35,124 nucleotides of DNA from Brevibacterium sp. (GCF_022712115.1 NZ_JALAHB010000169.1:1-35124), one strand, 5' to 3'; counted from the stretch's first letter, positions 1 to 8,015 are shown. The notes: a model not told the origin generated them from the letters alone. Numbers and translations are program-made.

Positions 1-1
1 C

Positions 2-409
2 TTCACCTTCTACACAATCGTCATGGTGCCGTTCGTGGTGCTGTGAATCGCCTATGCCATGGGGCTGCTGTGGGGACGGTGGCCGGAGAGCGGCACTGCC
101 GCCGAGGCCGGGGACAGTGCCGGCGTGGCCGGGAATGGTGCGGCTGTGGCCGGGCGCGATGCCGCCGAGGCCAGGGCGGGCGCTGTCGGCAAGAGCGCCG
201 GCGAAAATGCTGCCGACGGTGCTGGAGGCCCGGCCGGAGGTGCCGTCACCGCCCGCCCGGACAGCGCTCTCGCGCTCCGCCGTGTGCTGGTGGGCGTGGT
301 GCTCGCCGCAGCGGTCATGGCGTTCGCGTTCTTCTGGCCGGTGTGGACTGCCACGTGGATCCCGCGCGAGGCCTGGGAGCTGCGCATGTGGAACCCCACC
401 TGGATCTGA
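2..409 (+). pseudogene. pmt: Protein O-mannosyltransferase C-terminus interrupted by an in-frame TGA
   Basis: The open frame entering at base 2 reads FTFYTIVMVPFVVL, then hits TGA at 44-46, then continues in the same frame as IAYAMGLLWGR to a second stop ending at 409. The downstream part has an Ala/Gly-rich loop of about 65 residues, a last membrane helix (LRRVLVGVVLAAAVMAFAFF) and the tail WELRMWNPTWI. From memory this matches the end of actinobacterial Pmt (GT39, C-terminal four-helix PMT domain), a membrane enzyme that moves mannose from polyprenyl phosphate to secreted proteins. The homology runs through the TGA without a frame change, so this looks like one gene with a nonsense mutation or a sequencing error. 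Re-initiation at the ATG at 59 would make only a 116-residue C-terminal fragment. The start lies outside the window. Moderately sure of the family. Confidence 0.65.
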
Positions 410-518
410 GCGGCAGGTCTGCGCTCTGAACCGTAGAGAGGCCTGCGCCGCGCGGTTCAGGCCGACTGCTCGTGCCGCACCCGGGTCTGCTCCACGACGT
501 TCGGAGTCCCCTCCCCGA

Positions 519-570
519 GTGATCACTTCGCCCGGCCATAACTGCGATCCCGGCTGGGCGAAGTGATCAC
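519..570. terminator. Strong inverted repeat, possible bidirectional terminator or operator
   Basis: The arms at 519-533 and 556-570 are perfect 15-bp complements, and GGCC against GGCT extends the stem to about 19 bp with one G-U pair. The loop is about 14 bases. There is no T-run on either side, but actinobacterial terminators often lack one. It sits 110 bp after the pmt remnant and 102 bp before the FAD monooxygenase. The arms also contain the 8-bp palindrome GTGATCAC, so a regulator site is the alternative. Confidence 0.45.
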
Positions 571-671
571 ACGAGCGGGAGTCTGCTGGGCCGGTCCACT
601 CGTCTCACGCGGCCCCCCTTCGTCCTCGTCCTTCCCGTCATCCCGGCTTCAGCACCCGGTAGATTCGGACC

Positions 672-1709
672 ATGACCACCGTGCACATCGTGGGCGCCGG
701 GATCGCCGGACTCGCCCTCGCCTCGCAGCTGCCCGCCCGCTGGGACGTCCACCTGCACGAGGCCGCATGGCAGGAGCCCACGGTCCCCACGCTGTTCGCC
801 CTCCAGGCCGGCGGGCGGCGGGCCCTGGAGAGGCTCGGCCTCCTCGAGGAGTTCCGCCGCCGCTGCGTCACGGTCACCGGCGGGATGCTCGCGGACGGTC
901 AGGGCCGGCCTCTGGTGCGGATGAGCGGCGTGGAGATCACGCTCCTCCCCCGCCCGGAGCTGCGCGATCTCCTCCGCTCCGTCCTCCCGCACTCGGTGCA
1001 GGTGCACCGCCACTCCGTGCACTCGGTGACGGGACTGCACGCGGATCTGGTCGTGGGCGCCGACGGCGTGCACAGCACGGTGCGCCGGGACTTCTGGGGA
1101 CCGGCCTCGGCCGCTCGGCGGCTGGGCGCCACGGTGATCCGCGGCGTCATCGACGCCGACCCTGTCGAGGGCCGCTTCCAGGAGGTGTGGCGGCCGGACG
1201 GGATCTTCGGGATCACCCCGCGGCCCGGCGGCGTCAACTGGTTCTCCACCGTCCCGGCACAGCGCTTCGACTCGCGGGCCCACGCGCTGCGACATCTGCG
1301 CGAGCGGTGGGAGGGCCATGCCGAGGACCCACAGCGGGTCCTCGCCCATGCGACCGAGGCCCAGACCCTCGTGAACGACGTCTGGGTCTCGCGCTGGCCT
1401 CGGCGGCTGGTGCGGTCCGTACCACTCCGCGGTGCCGAGCGGCACGCGGTGCTTCTGGGCGACGCCGCCCACGCGATGGCGCCCAACCTGGGGCGCGGGG
1501 CGAACGAGGCCCTCATCGACGCCGTCGCGCTCGCGCGATTCCTCCGCGAAGACGGCTCGCTCCCCCGCGCCCTGCGGCGCTACGAGACCGCCCGGATGCT
1601 CTCCCCGCAGGTCATGCGCGTGGGCTCCACCCTCATGCACCGTCTCTCCGCCACGCGCCGCGACCGTCTGCGCAACGCGCTCCTCTCCGCCGTGCCCGCG
1701 CGGGGGTGA
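672..1709 (+). CDS. FAD-dependent monooxygenase (PHBH-fold, group A)
   Basis: 345 residues. The N-terminal Rossmann motif GAGIAG lies at residues 8-13, right after the start. The GADGVHSTVRR segment (D131) is the DG motif that contacts FAD and NAD(P)H, and LLGDAAHAMAPNLGRGANEA (G263, D264) is the GD motif that binds the FAD ribityl/pyrophosphate. This order is diagnostic of flavoprotein aromatic-type hydroxylases. At 345 residues it is slightly short for the class, so it lacks a C-terminal extension. No substrate can be read from the sequence. It stands alone between a hairpin and a long intergenic region, with no neighbouring catabolic genes, and is probably not part of the polymer locus. 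Substrate calls such as 6-hydroxynicotinate or salicylate hydroxylase would be guesses. Confidence 0.85.
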   Translation: MTTVHIVGAGIAGLALASQLPARWDVHLHEAAWQEPTVPTLFALQAGGRRALERLGLLEEFRRRCVTVTGGMLADGQGRPLVRMSGVEITLLPRPELRDLLRSVLPHSVQVHRHSVHSVTGLHADLVVGADGVHSTVRRDFWGPASAARRLGATVIRGVIDADPVEGRFQEVWRPDGIFGITPRPGGVNWFSTVPAQRFDSRAHALRHLRERWEGHAEDPQRVLAHATEAQTLVNDVWVSRWPRRLVRSVPLRGAERHAVLLGDAAHAMAPNLGRGANEALIDAVALARFLREDGSLPRALRRYETARMLSPQVMRVGSTLMHRLSATRRDRLRNALLSAVPARG

Positions 1710-1711
1710 CG

Positions 1712-1782
1712 CCCCGGCAGGCATGAGTCCCCGGCGGGCACAGCGGCCCCGGCGGACGCAGCGACCCCCGCAGGCACAGCGG
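1712..1782. repeat. Degenerate 17-18 nt tandem repeat, about four copies
   Basis: Four C/G-rich units lie end to end: 1712-1728, 1729-1746, 1747-1764 and 1765-1782. The last three are each 18 nt and follow the pattern CCCCGGCGGGCACAGCGG with a few changes. The array begins directly after the stop of the FAD monooxygenase. The rest of the 334-base gene-free stretch (1710-2043) shows no convincing gene. It presumably holds the promoter of the neu-type operon near its right end. Confidence 0.5.
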
Positions 1783-2029
1783 CCGCGAGGCGTTGCGGCC
1801 GCGCAGGAGGGAGCATCGGCGGAACAGAGACCCGCGCCTGTGTTCTCCGCTGAGGCCGTCCGCAGACACAGCACCGGCGCAGCCGCCACACCTGTTCCCC
1901 ACACGGAACCCGGCCTGCAGGCGACTCCCCGGCGTACGGATCACGGCCCCCGGGTGAACACCGGATGACAACACCCGAACCTTGCGCTGCCGCCGCCTTC
2001 CGTTCACCTGGCGGCCACACTCACCGCCC

Positions 2030-2035
2030 TACAGT
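2030..2035 (+). promoter_or_regulatory. Candidate -10 element for a leaderless neu-type operon transcript
   Basis: TACAGT ends 8 bases before the ATG at 2044, and no Shine-Dalgarno sequence lies between them. A TANNNT box at this distance from ATG is the usual layout for leaderless actinobacterial transcripts. No good -35 element was found. Low confidence without 5'-end mapping. Confidence 0.35.
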
Positions 2036-2043
2036 GGCCGCCT

Positions 2044-3381
2044 ATGACAGCTCCTACCACCGGGACGGCGCCGCCGCGCACCGCAGCGAACGCCGCCTCC
2101 CGCACCCCGCACCTCGGGAATCCGCAGAAGCCCCTCGAGGCCCCGCACACGGCCGCCGCACAGCGCACGGTCGCCATCATCCCGGCCCGAGGCGGGTCCA
2201 AGGGGATCCCGCTGAAGAACCTCCAGAAGGTGGCGGGCAAGAGCCTGCTGACGCGTGCCATCGAGTCCGCACAGCACGCCCAGCGGATCGACCACGTGGT
2301 CGTTTCCACGGACCATGACGGCATCGCCGAGGAGGCCCGTGCCGCCGGCGCACAGGTCATCCGGCGCCCCTCCGACATCTCCGGCGACCACGCCACCAGC
2401 GAGTCGGCGCTCCTGCACGCCCTCGCGGAGCTCGGCACCCCCTACGCCATCACGGTCTTCATCCAGTGCACCTCCCCCTTCACCGACGCGGCCTCGCTGG
2501 ACAACGCGGTGGACCGCGTCGCCTCGCACTCCGCGGACGTCGTCTTCTCCGCGGTCGCGGACCACTCCTTCCTCTGGAAGCTGGGACCGGACGCGGCGGC
2601 GGAGGCCGTGGGGCACGTCGCCTCCCACCGGCCGCGGCGCCAGGACCGCGAGCCCCACTTCAACGAGACCGGGGCCTTCTACGTCATGCGGACCGAGGGC
2701 TTCCTCGAGCACCGGCACCGGTTCTTCGGCCGCATCATGATCGAGGAGGTGCCGGAGGAGCACGCCCGCGAGATCGATTCGATGAGCGACCTGACCCTGG
2801 TGCGCTCCATCGCCGCGCAGCAGGACGCGCACCCCCTCCTGGACGTGCAGGCGCTCGTCACGGACTTCGACGGCGTGCACACGGACGACTCCGTCCTCGT
2901 CGCGGACGACGGCCGCGAGGTCGTCCGGACCCACCGCGGCGACGGCCTGGGCGTCGGCCGCCTCGTCTCCGCCGGGTTCCCGTTCCTCATCCTCTCCAAG
3001 GAGCGCAACCCCGTCGTCAGCAGGCGCGCGGAGAAGCTGCGGACGGAGGTGCTCCAGGGCATCGACGACAAGGCCGCCGCACTGGAGGCCTGGATGGCCT
3101 CCAAGGAGGTCGACCCGCAGAAGGTCGCCTACGTGGGCAACGACCTCAACGATCTGCCCGCCTTCGGGGCGGTGGGCTGGCCCATCGCCGTGGCCGACGC
3201 CCATCCCAAGGTCCTCGCGGCCGCCCGGGTCGTCCTCTCGAGACCCGGGGGCCACGGCGCCGTCCGCGAGGTCTGCGACCTCATCCCCGATTCCGCGCTC
3301 CCGGCGCGCACCCCCGACCTCACCTCGTCCCCCATCGCCTTCGCGGCCCCGCACACCCACAAGACCAAGGAGTTCGCATGA
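2044..3381 (+). CDS. neuA: CMP-nonulosonic acid (sialate/Kdn) synthetase fused to a KDO8P-phosphatase-like HAD domain
   Basis: 445 residues. After about 40 low-complexity residues comes a cytidylyltransferase domain with the CTP-binding motif IIPARGGSKG (45-54). It runs to about residue 260, with TSPF and NETGAFYVM as further family-like segments. The second half is a C0-type HAD phosphatase domain beginning VTDFDGVHTDDSVLV, with D274 and D276 as the expected nucleophile and acid/base pair. It also has a LSKERN segment (motif II position) and YVGNDLNDLPAF (motif III). The fused enzyme should activate a nine-carbon sugar acid to the CMP form, and its HAD part may remove the 9-phosphate first, as separate enzymes do in Kdn synthesis. 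Animal CMAS has a similar fusion in which the HAD part is not a working phosphatase. First gene of the operon; its stop overlaps the next start (ATGA). A likely -10 box lies 8 bases upstream. Confidence 0.9.
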   Translation: MTAPTTGTAPPRTAANAASRTPHLGNPQKPLEAPHTAAAQRTVAIIPARGGSKGIPLKNLQKVAGKSLLTRAIESAQHAQRIDHVVVSTDHDGIAEEARAAGAQVIRRPSDISGDHATSESALLHALAELGTPYAITVFIQCTSPFTDAASLDNAVDRVASHSADVVFSAVADHSFLWKLGPDAAAEAVGHVASHRPRRQDREPHFNETGAFYVMRTEGFLEHRHRFFGRIMIEEVPEEHAREIDSMSDLTLVRSIAAQQDAHPLLDVQALVTDFDGVHTDDSVLVADDGREVVRTHRGDGLGVGRLVSAGFPFLILSKERNPVVSRRAEKLRTEVLQGIDDKAAALEAWMASKEVDPQKVAYVGNDLNDLPAFGAVGWPIAVADAHPKVLAAARVVLSRPGGHGAVREVCDLIPDSALPARTPDLTSSPIAFAAPHTHKTKEFA

Positions 3382-4316
3382 TCCAGACGCTCGCACCCCG
3401 CACCGCACCCTCCGCCGCGACACGCACCTCCGCAGCGCCCTCCTCCGCGCCCGCACCCGTGCGGATCGGGGAGCACTCGGTGGGCGCCGGGCAGCCGGTC
3501 TACATGATCGGCGAGATCGGCATCAACCACAACGGCGAGGTCGAGCTCGCCAAGCGGCTCATGGACGTGGCGGCGGAGGCCGGCGCGCAGGCGGTGAAGT
3601 TCCAGAAGCGGAACCCGGACGTGGCCGTGCCGGAGGCGCAGAAGTCCAAGATGCGCGAAACGCCCTGGGGCACCATGACCTACCTCGAGTACAAGTACCG
3701 CGTGGAGTTCGAGCGCGAGCAGTACCGGGAGATCGACGCGCACGCCAAGCAGCTGGGCCTGCAGTGGTTCGCCTCGCCGTGGGACACGGATTCCGTGGAC
3801 TTCCTCGAGAACGAGTTCGATGCGCTCACCTACAAGGTGGCCTCGGCCTCCCTCACGGACTTCGAGCTCCTCCGCGCGATCGCCGCCACCGGAAAGCCGG
3901 TGCTGTGCTCCTCCGGGATGTCCGACTGGGACATCCTGGACGCCGCGGTGGAGGTCTTCGACCGCGAGAACCTGGTGCTCATGCACGCCGCCTCCACCTA
4001 CCCGCTGCCGCCGGAGGAGGCCAACCTCCGGGCGATCCCGGCGATGGAGAGGCGCTACGGGGTCCCGGTGGGCTACTCCGGGCACGAGATCGGCACGGAG
4101 ATCTCGCTGGCCGCCGTGGCACTGGGCGCGGTGACGGTGGAGCGCCACATCACGCTCGACACCACCATGTGGGGCTCGGACCAGTCCGCGTCCATGGAGC
4201 CGGACGAGTTCATCGCGCTCTGCCGCGGCGTGCGCGTGCTGGAGCGCGCCCTGGGCGATGGTGAGAAGCGCATCATGCCCGGCGAGGAGTCCAAGATCGC
4301 CTCGCTGCGCAAGTAA
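3378..4316 (+). CDS. neuB: N-acetylneuraminate/Kdn synthase family protein lacking the SAF domain
   Basis: 312 residues, a TIM-barrel synthase condensing phosphoenolpyruvate with a hexose substrate to give a nonulosonic acid. Visible motifs are GEIGINHNGE (N50, H51, N52), KFQKRNPD, FASPWD, SGHEIG (H236) and ERHITLD (H257). H236 and H257 have the 21-residue spacing of the two metal-binding histidines of Neisseria NeuB. The first 30 residues are Ala/Pro/Thr-rich and probably disordered. The protein stops at SKIASLRK, just where the C-terminal SAF (antifreeze-like) domain normally follows, so it is about 40 residues shorter than usual even with the N-terminal extension. The next frame shows no SAF remnant, because a GT2 gene starts 20 bases later. 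Start ATG 3378 overlaps the stop of the preceding gene, suggesting translational coupling. Whether the substrate is ManNAc, mannose-6-phosphate or another sugar cannot be read here. Confidence 0.9.
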   Translation: MIQTLAPRTAPSAATRTSAAPSSAPAPVRIGEHSVGAGQPVYMIGEIGINHNGEVELAKRLMDVAAEAGAQAVKFQKRNPDVAVPEAQKSKMRETPWGTMTYLEYKYRVEFEREQYREIDAHAKQLGLQWFASPWDTDSVDFLENEFDALTYKVASASLTDFELLRAIAATGKPVLCSSGMSDWDILDAAVEVFDRENLVLMHAASTYPLPPEEANLRAIPAMERRYGVPVGYSGHEIGTEISLAAVALGAVTVERHITLDTTMWGSDQSASMEPDEFIALCRGVRVLERALGDGEKRIMPGEESKIASLRK

Positions 4317-4336
4317 CGGCGGGAGAACACGCACCA

Positions 4337-5431
4337 GTGACCACGTCCCCCAGGCTCTCCGTCATCGTCCCCGCCAAGGACGCCGAATCCTACATCGCGG
4401 AATCGCTCACCTCCCTCACCCTTCAGGGGCTCCCTCCCGAGGACATGGAGGTGGTGGTGATCGACGACGGTTCGGAGGACCACACCGCGGAGATCGCCGG
4501 GCGGTTCGCGGACCGGTTCGGGGCATTCCGCCTGCTCCGCAATCCGCAGCCCACCGGCGTCTCCGCGGCGCGCAACGCGGGGATGCGCGCCGCGACCGGC
4601 ACCGGCATCACCTTCCTCGACAGTGATGACTGGTACGCCGACGGGCACCTCGCGGTGATGCTCGAGGCCTTCGAGCACCTCGAGGTGGACTCGGTGCGGA
4701 CAGACATCATCCTGGCGGCGGGCAAGCACCGCACGCTCAAGTCCGCCCCGGTGTACCTGCGGAACACCCGTCTGCGGACCGCCGACCACACGGTGCGCGG
4801 ATTCGACCAGACGATGGTCGACTACCCCAATCCGCCCACGGGCCTCTACCACCGCAGGCTGCTGGAGCGCGGGCTGCTGTACTTCGACGAATCGCTGCGC
4901 AGCGCGGAGGACCGCGAGTGGAACTGGCGGATCATGCTCCGGTCCGAGACCTTCGCGGTGGTCACCACACCGGGTGCCTACTACCGGCGCGGAGTGGGCG
5001 GTTCGCTCACGGCGGTCTACAACGAGACGCAGCTGGACTTCATCCGCAGCTGCGAGAAGACCCTCGCGCTCACCCGGGAGCTCTCCGGCGGGGCGGAGGG
5101 CGATCCGCGGACCCTCAAGGCCGCGCACAACCTCTTCGCGCTGGCGGACATCCACCTGCAGCGCCGCGCGGAGATGACCAGGGGCCTGCGCACGCAGCTG
5201 GTCTCCGAGCTCACGCGCGTGGCGGAGGGACTCAGCGAGGCGGAGCTGGGGACACTCGTGGACACCTTCAGCCGCAAGCGGCGCGACCATCTCCGGCCGG
5301 TGCTCCGCGCACTCAGCAGGCGGAAGGCCGCGCGTTCCTCTGCCGGCGCCCGCGCCCCGCAGAATTTCCGCGCCCCGCAGAACCTCCGCACCCCGCACAA
5401 CCCCCGCACCGCAGGAAGGACCATGCCGTGA
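4337..5431 (+). CDS. GT2 family glycosyltransferase
   Basis: 364 residues. The GT-A fold is clear at the N-terminus: LSVIVPAKDAESYIAESL, then VVVIDDGSEDHT, then NAGMRAATG, then the metal/nucleotide-sugar motif DSDDWY (D95, D97, D98). A WNWRIMLR segment with an upstream ED pair fits the acceptor/catalytic region. The last 35 residues are Ala/Arg/Pro-rich and include three six-residue repeats of the RAPQNF type. The start is GTG 4337 with a GGCGGGAG ribosome site about 10 bases upstream. The stop overlaps the next GTG start (GTGA). In context it should add a hexose or similar residue to the nonulosonate-containing polymer. Donor and linkage are unknown. Confidence 0.85.
   Translation: MTTSPRLSVIVPAKDAESYIAESLTSLTLQGLPPEDMEVVVIDDGSEDHTAEIAGRFADRFGAFRLLRNPQPTGVSAARNAGMRAATGTGITFLDSDDWYADGHLAVMLEAFEHLEVDSVRTDIILAAGKHRTLKSAPVYLRNTRLRTADHTVRGFDQTMVDYPNPPTGLYHRRLLERGLLYFDESLRSAEDREWNWRIMLRSETFAVVTTPGAYYRRGVGGSLTAVYNETQLDFIRSCEKTLALTRELSGGAEGDPRTLKAAHNLFALADIHLQRRAEMTRGLRTQLVSELTRVAEGLSEAELGTLVDTFSRKRRDHLRPVLRALSRRKAARSSAGARAPQNFRAPQNLRTPHNPRTAGRTMP
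5351..5404 (+). repeat. 18-nt tandem repeat, three copies, in the end of the GT2 gene
   Basis: Units at 5351-5368, 5369-5386 and 5387-5404. The first two share the first 14 bases exactly (CGCGCCCCGCAGAA); the third is diverged. In frame they encode RAPQNF, RAPQNL and RTPHNP. A slippage-prone, probably disordered tail. Confidence 0.6.
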
Positions 5432-7017
5432 AGCAGGTGTTCGCCGTGTCCTCCTGGCTGCAGCTCGCCAGTCTCGCCGCCGCCATGGACTCCGGGCTGC
5501 TCGAGGAGGCGCAGGAGCGCGTCCTCCTCGTGTCCGACAACCGCGTGGTCAACGAGGTGGGTCCGTCGTTCGCCCAGAGGCCGGAGGCCGCGCCCCTGCT
5601 CACGCGGTTCGACAGGGTGATCAGCCTCAACGAGTGGATCTGGCCGATGCATCCGGCCCAGTGGGGGCCCAAGGACATCGAGCGCACGATGTGGTCCAAG
5701 CTGTTCACCCGCGCCTGGGAGCTGGAGAGCGCGGACGGACGCGTGCAGCTCTTCCTCGAGTCCGTGCAGTCGAACCCCGGCCGGGCGCTCGCGGCCGTGT
5801 TCCTCGAGGCGGAGCTCTTCGTGCACTCGGACGGCCTCATGGGCTACGGCCCCACCCGCAACCGGCTCTCTCCGCTGCTGTGGAACCGTCTGCGGGGCTT
5901 CGTCTATGTGGACCTCGTGCCGGGTCTGCGACCGCTCATGCTCTCCGAGTTCGAACGGGTGGAGCACCTGGTGGTGCCGCCCGAGGCCGTGCGCGCCGCC
6001 ATCGGCGAGGTGGCGGACAGCGCTGCGGTGCAGCTCCCGGAGGAGCGGGAGGGGACGGCGCTCATCATCGGGCAGTACCTCTCCGACATCGACCTCCTCA
6101 CCCACGAGCAGGAGACCGAGGTCTATGCCGCCATGGTCAGATCCGCCCTGGATGCCGGCTGCACCTCCGTCGTCTTCAAGCCCCACCCGGCCGCTTCGTC
6201 CTCGGTCAGCAGTGTGCTGGCCGCACGGGCGGCAGAGGCCGGCGCGGCCTTCGAACTGGCGCCCTCGTCCGTCCCGCTCGAACTCTGCCTGGACCGGATG
6301 CGGCCGGCCGCGGTGTACAGCTGCTTCTCCACCGGCATGGTGACGGCCTGGCGGCTCTACGGGGCGAAGGCCCGGTCGCTGGGCACGGATCTGGCTCTGG
6401 AGGCGTTCGCACCCTATGAGAACAGCAACCGCATCCCCGTGACCATCTGCCGGTACCTCTTCGACGACGCTCACGGCGCGGAGGCCGCTCACACTTCGGA
6501 GAGCACCCACAGCGCCGAGGCAGCTCACGGCCCCGAGGCAGCCCACGGCGGAGCGCAGGGTGGGGCCTACGGCGATCGGGCGTTCTCGCTGCAGGAGCTC
6601 ACGGACGCGGTGGGCTACTGCATGCAGTCGCGCATCTACCCGCATCTGCGGGACTCGGCACAGGCCTTCCTGACCGCTCACTACTCTGCCACGCCGGAGT
6701 ACTTCAAGCGCCGCCGGCTCACCAAGCTCGGGCTTCCCGGCGGCCTCCCTCCCCGTACTCGCACAGTGCTGGACCGGGCACGGAGCACCGTGGCTCAGAC
6801 CCTGCCGGAACCCGTCGCAGCCCGTGTGCGACCGCTGGCGGCGAAGGTCAGGAGCGTGCTGAACGCGCGCGTCCCGCGTGCCGCCGCACCCGCACCCGCC
6901 TCTCCCACAGTCGCGCCGTCGGTTCCCGCACCCGCGCCCGCGCCCACAGCCGCGCCTTCGTCACGCACAGCCGCCTCGCTCATCCCCACCGCCACAGGCA
7001 CCGGGAGCCGCCGATGA
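5428..7017 (+). CDS. Polysialyltransferase-family (GT-B) glycosyltransferase
   Basis: 529 residues. The layout resembles the bacterial polysialyltransferase and related sialyltransferase families. An early SDG (HSDGLMGYGP, residues 133-142) sits at the place of the D/E-D/E-G motif. A KPHPAAS segment (H253, P254) gives the HP motif that binds CMP-sugar, and YSCFSTGMV gives the small Ser/Thr motif. It is expected to use the CMP-activated sugar from the first gene, on the cytoplasmic face. A His/Ala-rich insert lies at about residues 348-380, and the last 75 residues are Pro/Ala-rich, with no membrane helix. The GTG start at 5428 overlaps the previous stop and has GGAAGGA 8 bases upstream. The stop overlaps the next ATG. 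It could also be a relative acting on another CMP-sugar. Family fairly sure, linkage unknown. Confidence 0.7.
   Translation: MKQVFAVSSWLQLASLAAAMDSGLLEEAQERVLLVSDNRVVNEVGPSFAQRPEAAPLLTRFDRVISLNEWIWPMHPAQWGPKDIERTMWSKLFTRAWELESADGRVQLFLESVQSNPGRALAAVFLEAELFVHSDGLMGYGPTRNRLSPLLWNRLRGFVYVDLVPGLRPLMLSEFERVEHLVVPPEAVRAAIGEVADSAAVQLPEEREGTALIIGQYLSDIDLLTHEQETEVYAAMVRSALDAGCTSVVFKPHPAASSSVSSVLAARAAEAGAAFELAPSSVPLELCLDRMRPAAVYSCFSTGMVTAWRLYGAKARSLGTDLALEAFAPYENSNRIPVTICRYLFDDAHGAEAAHTSESTHSAEAAHGPEAAHGGAQGGAYGDRAFSLQELTDAVGYCMQSRIYPHLRDSAQAFLTAHYSATPEYFKRRRLTKLGLPGGLPPRTRTVLDRARSTVAQTLPEPVAARVRPLAAKVRSVLNARVPRAAAPAPASPTVAPSVPAPAPAPTAAPSSRTAASLIPTATGTGSRR
6465..6570 (+). repeat. Imperfect AEAAHG-type repeat inside the polysialyltransferase-like gene
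   Basis: About five short imperfect repeats encode alternating Ala, Glu and His, for example GAEAAH, SAEAAH and GPEAAH. They end in a Gly-rich run. The insert lies between FDDAHG and the conserved-looking FSLQELTDAV segment, so it seems to be a loop expansion and not a domain. Confidence 0.55.
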
Positions 7018-8015
7018 CCGCACGCGCCCTCGTCGAATCGCCCTTCCAGTTCGTCTCCGCCCTGGAGGCGCTGCGCGGCACGGAGGAGGCAGTGGTGCAC
7101 GCGCGGCCGGACGCACGCGGGATGGAGCAGTTCCTGCGCCAGCTGCCGGAGGGCTGGCTGCCTCCCGGCGTGACCGTCTCCACGCGCCCGCCGTCGTACG
7201 CACCGCAGGCACGGACCACACGTCTGCTGGTAGGCGACCTGTGCTCAGGACGGATCCAGCGGACGGTCTCGCAGAGCTACCTGCTGTCACTCCTGCCGGA
7301 GCTCACGATCCTCGACGACGGCCTCGCGACCCTCAGCGTGGTGGAGCAGCTGGTCTCCGGCACCGGTCCGCTGAGCCGTCCCCGCCAGCGGCTGAGCCCG
7401 GTGCGCAGCAGGCTCTCCGCGTTCTTCGCCGCTCGGCTGCGCGGCCTCGCACGGAAGGGACGGGTCGACTGGTTCACGGCGCTGCGCCCCGGTCCTGAGC
7501 TGCGGGCGAGCGCCGCCGCGCGCAGTGTCCGCATCCGCGAGCACCGCTTCGAGCACGCCCGCAGCGTGGGAAGCGGTGAGGCACCGGAGTCCGAGGCCGT
7601 GGTGATCGGCTCCGCGATGGCCGCGGACGGGCTCATCCGGCCGGCGGCGTACCTCGACTGGGTGCGCGGTGCCGCGGGCCGCGGCACCGGCCTCTCCGCC
7701 CGTTCCACGACCTACTACCCCCACCGCCGCGAGTCGCCGGACTTCCTCGCGCGCGTCGCTCAGCTCGAGGGCGTGCGCGTGGCCGAGCCCGGGCTGCCCC
7801 TCGAACTCCGGCTCTCCTCGCTCCCACCCGGCGTCCACGTGCTGAGCCTGCCCTCGACCGCGGTGGTGAGCCTGGCGACGATGAACCCGGAGGCGGTCTT
7901 CGCGGTGACTCCCGTGGAACCGGCCTGGTGGACGGATGCGGCACCCGCGGAGTTCCGGGCGAGCACCGCGCGGAACGGGAAGGCGCTGCGGGAGTGGACG
8001 AGGCAGACATGCTGA
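7014..8015 (+). CDS. GT52/polysialyltransferase-like glycosyltransferase
   Basis: 333 residues, beginning ALVESPFQFVSALEAL, which resembles the N-terminal strand-helix of GT52 and polysialyltransferase-type enzymes. The three motifs of this superfamily are present in order: DDG at 101-103 (TILDDGLATL), a PH pair at 236-237 (TYYPHRRES), and Ser/Thr at 281-282 (LPSTAVVSL). It should be a second CMP-nonulosonate transferase in the same operon, probably making a different linkage or acting as initiator or elongator with the preceding protein. ATG 7014 overlaps the upstream stop by four bases. It lacks a signal peptide or membrane segments. Family assignment is by motif recognition only. Confidence 0.65.
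   Translation: MTARALVESPFQFVSALEALRGTEEAVVHARPDARGMEQFLRQLPEGWLPPGVTVSTRPPSYAPQARTTRLLVGDLCSGRIQRTVSQSYLLSLLPELTILDDGLATLSVVEQLVSGTGPLSRPRQRLSPVRSRLSAFFAARLRGLARKGRVDWFTALRPGPELRASAAARSVRIREHRFEHARSVGSGEAPESEAVVIGSAMAADGLIRPAAYLDWVRGAAGRGTGLSARSTTYYPHRRESPDFLARVAQLEGVRVAEPGLPLELRLSSLPPGVHVLSLPSTAVVSLATMNPEAVFAVTPVEPAWWTDAAPAEFRASTARNGKALREWTRQTC

Noticed and set aside
1712-1782. Possible CRISPR array
   Set aside because: Units of 17-18 nt abut without unique spacers and are degenerate, and no cas gene is present.
567-1904. 445-residue minus-strand open frame over the FAD monooxygenase
   Set aside because: No motif, and the plus-strand gene has GAGIAG and GD motifs.
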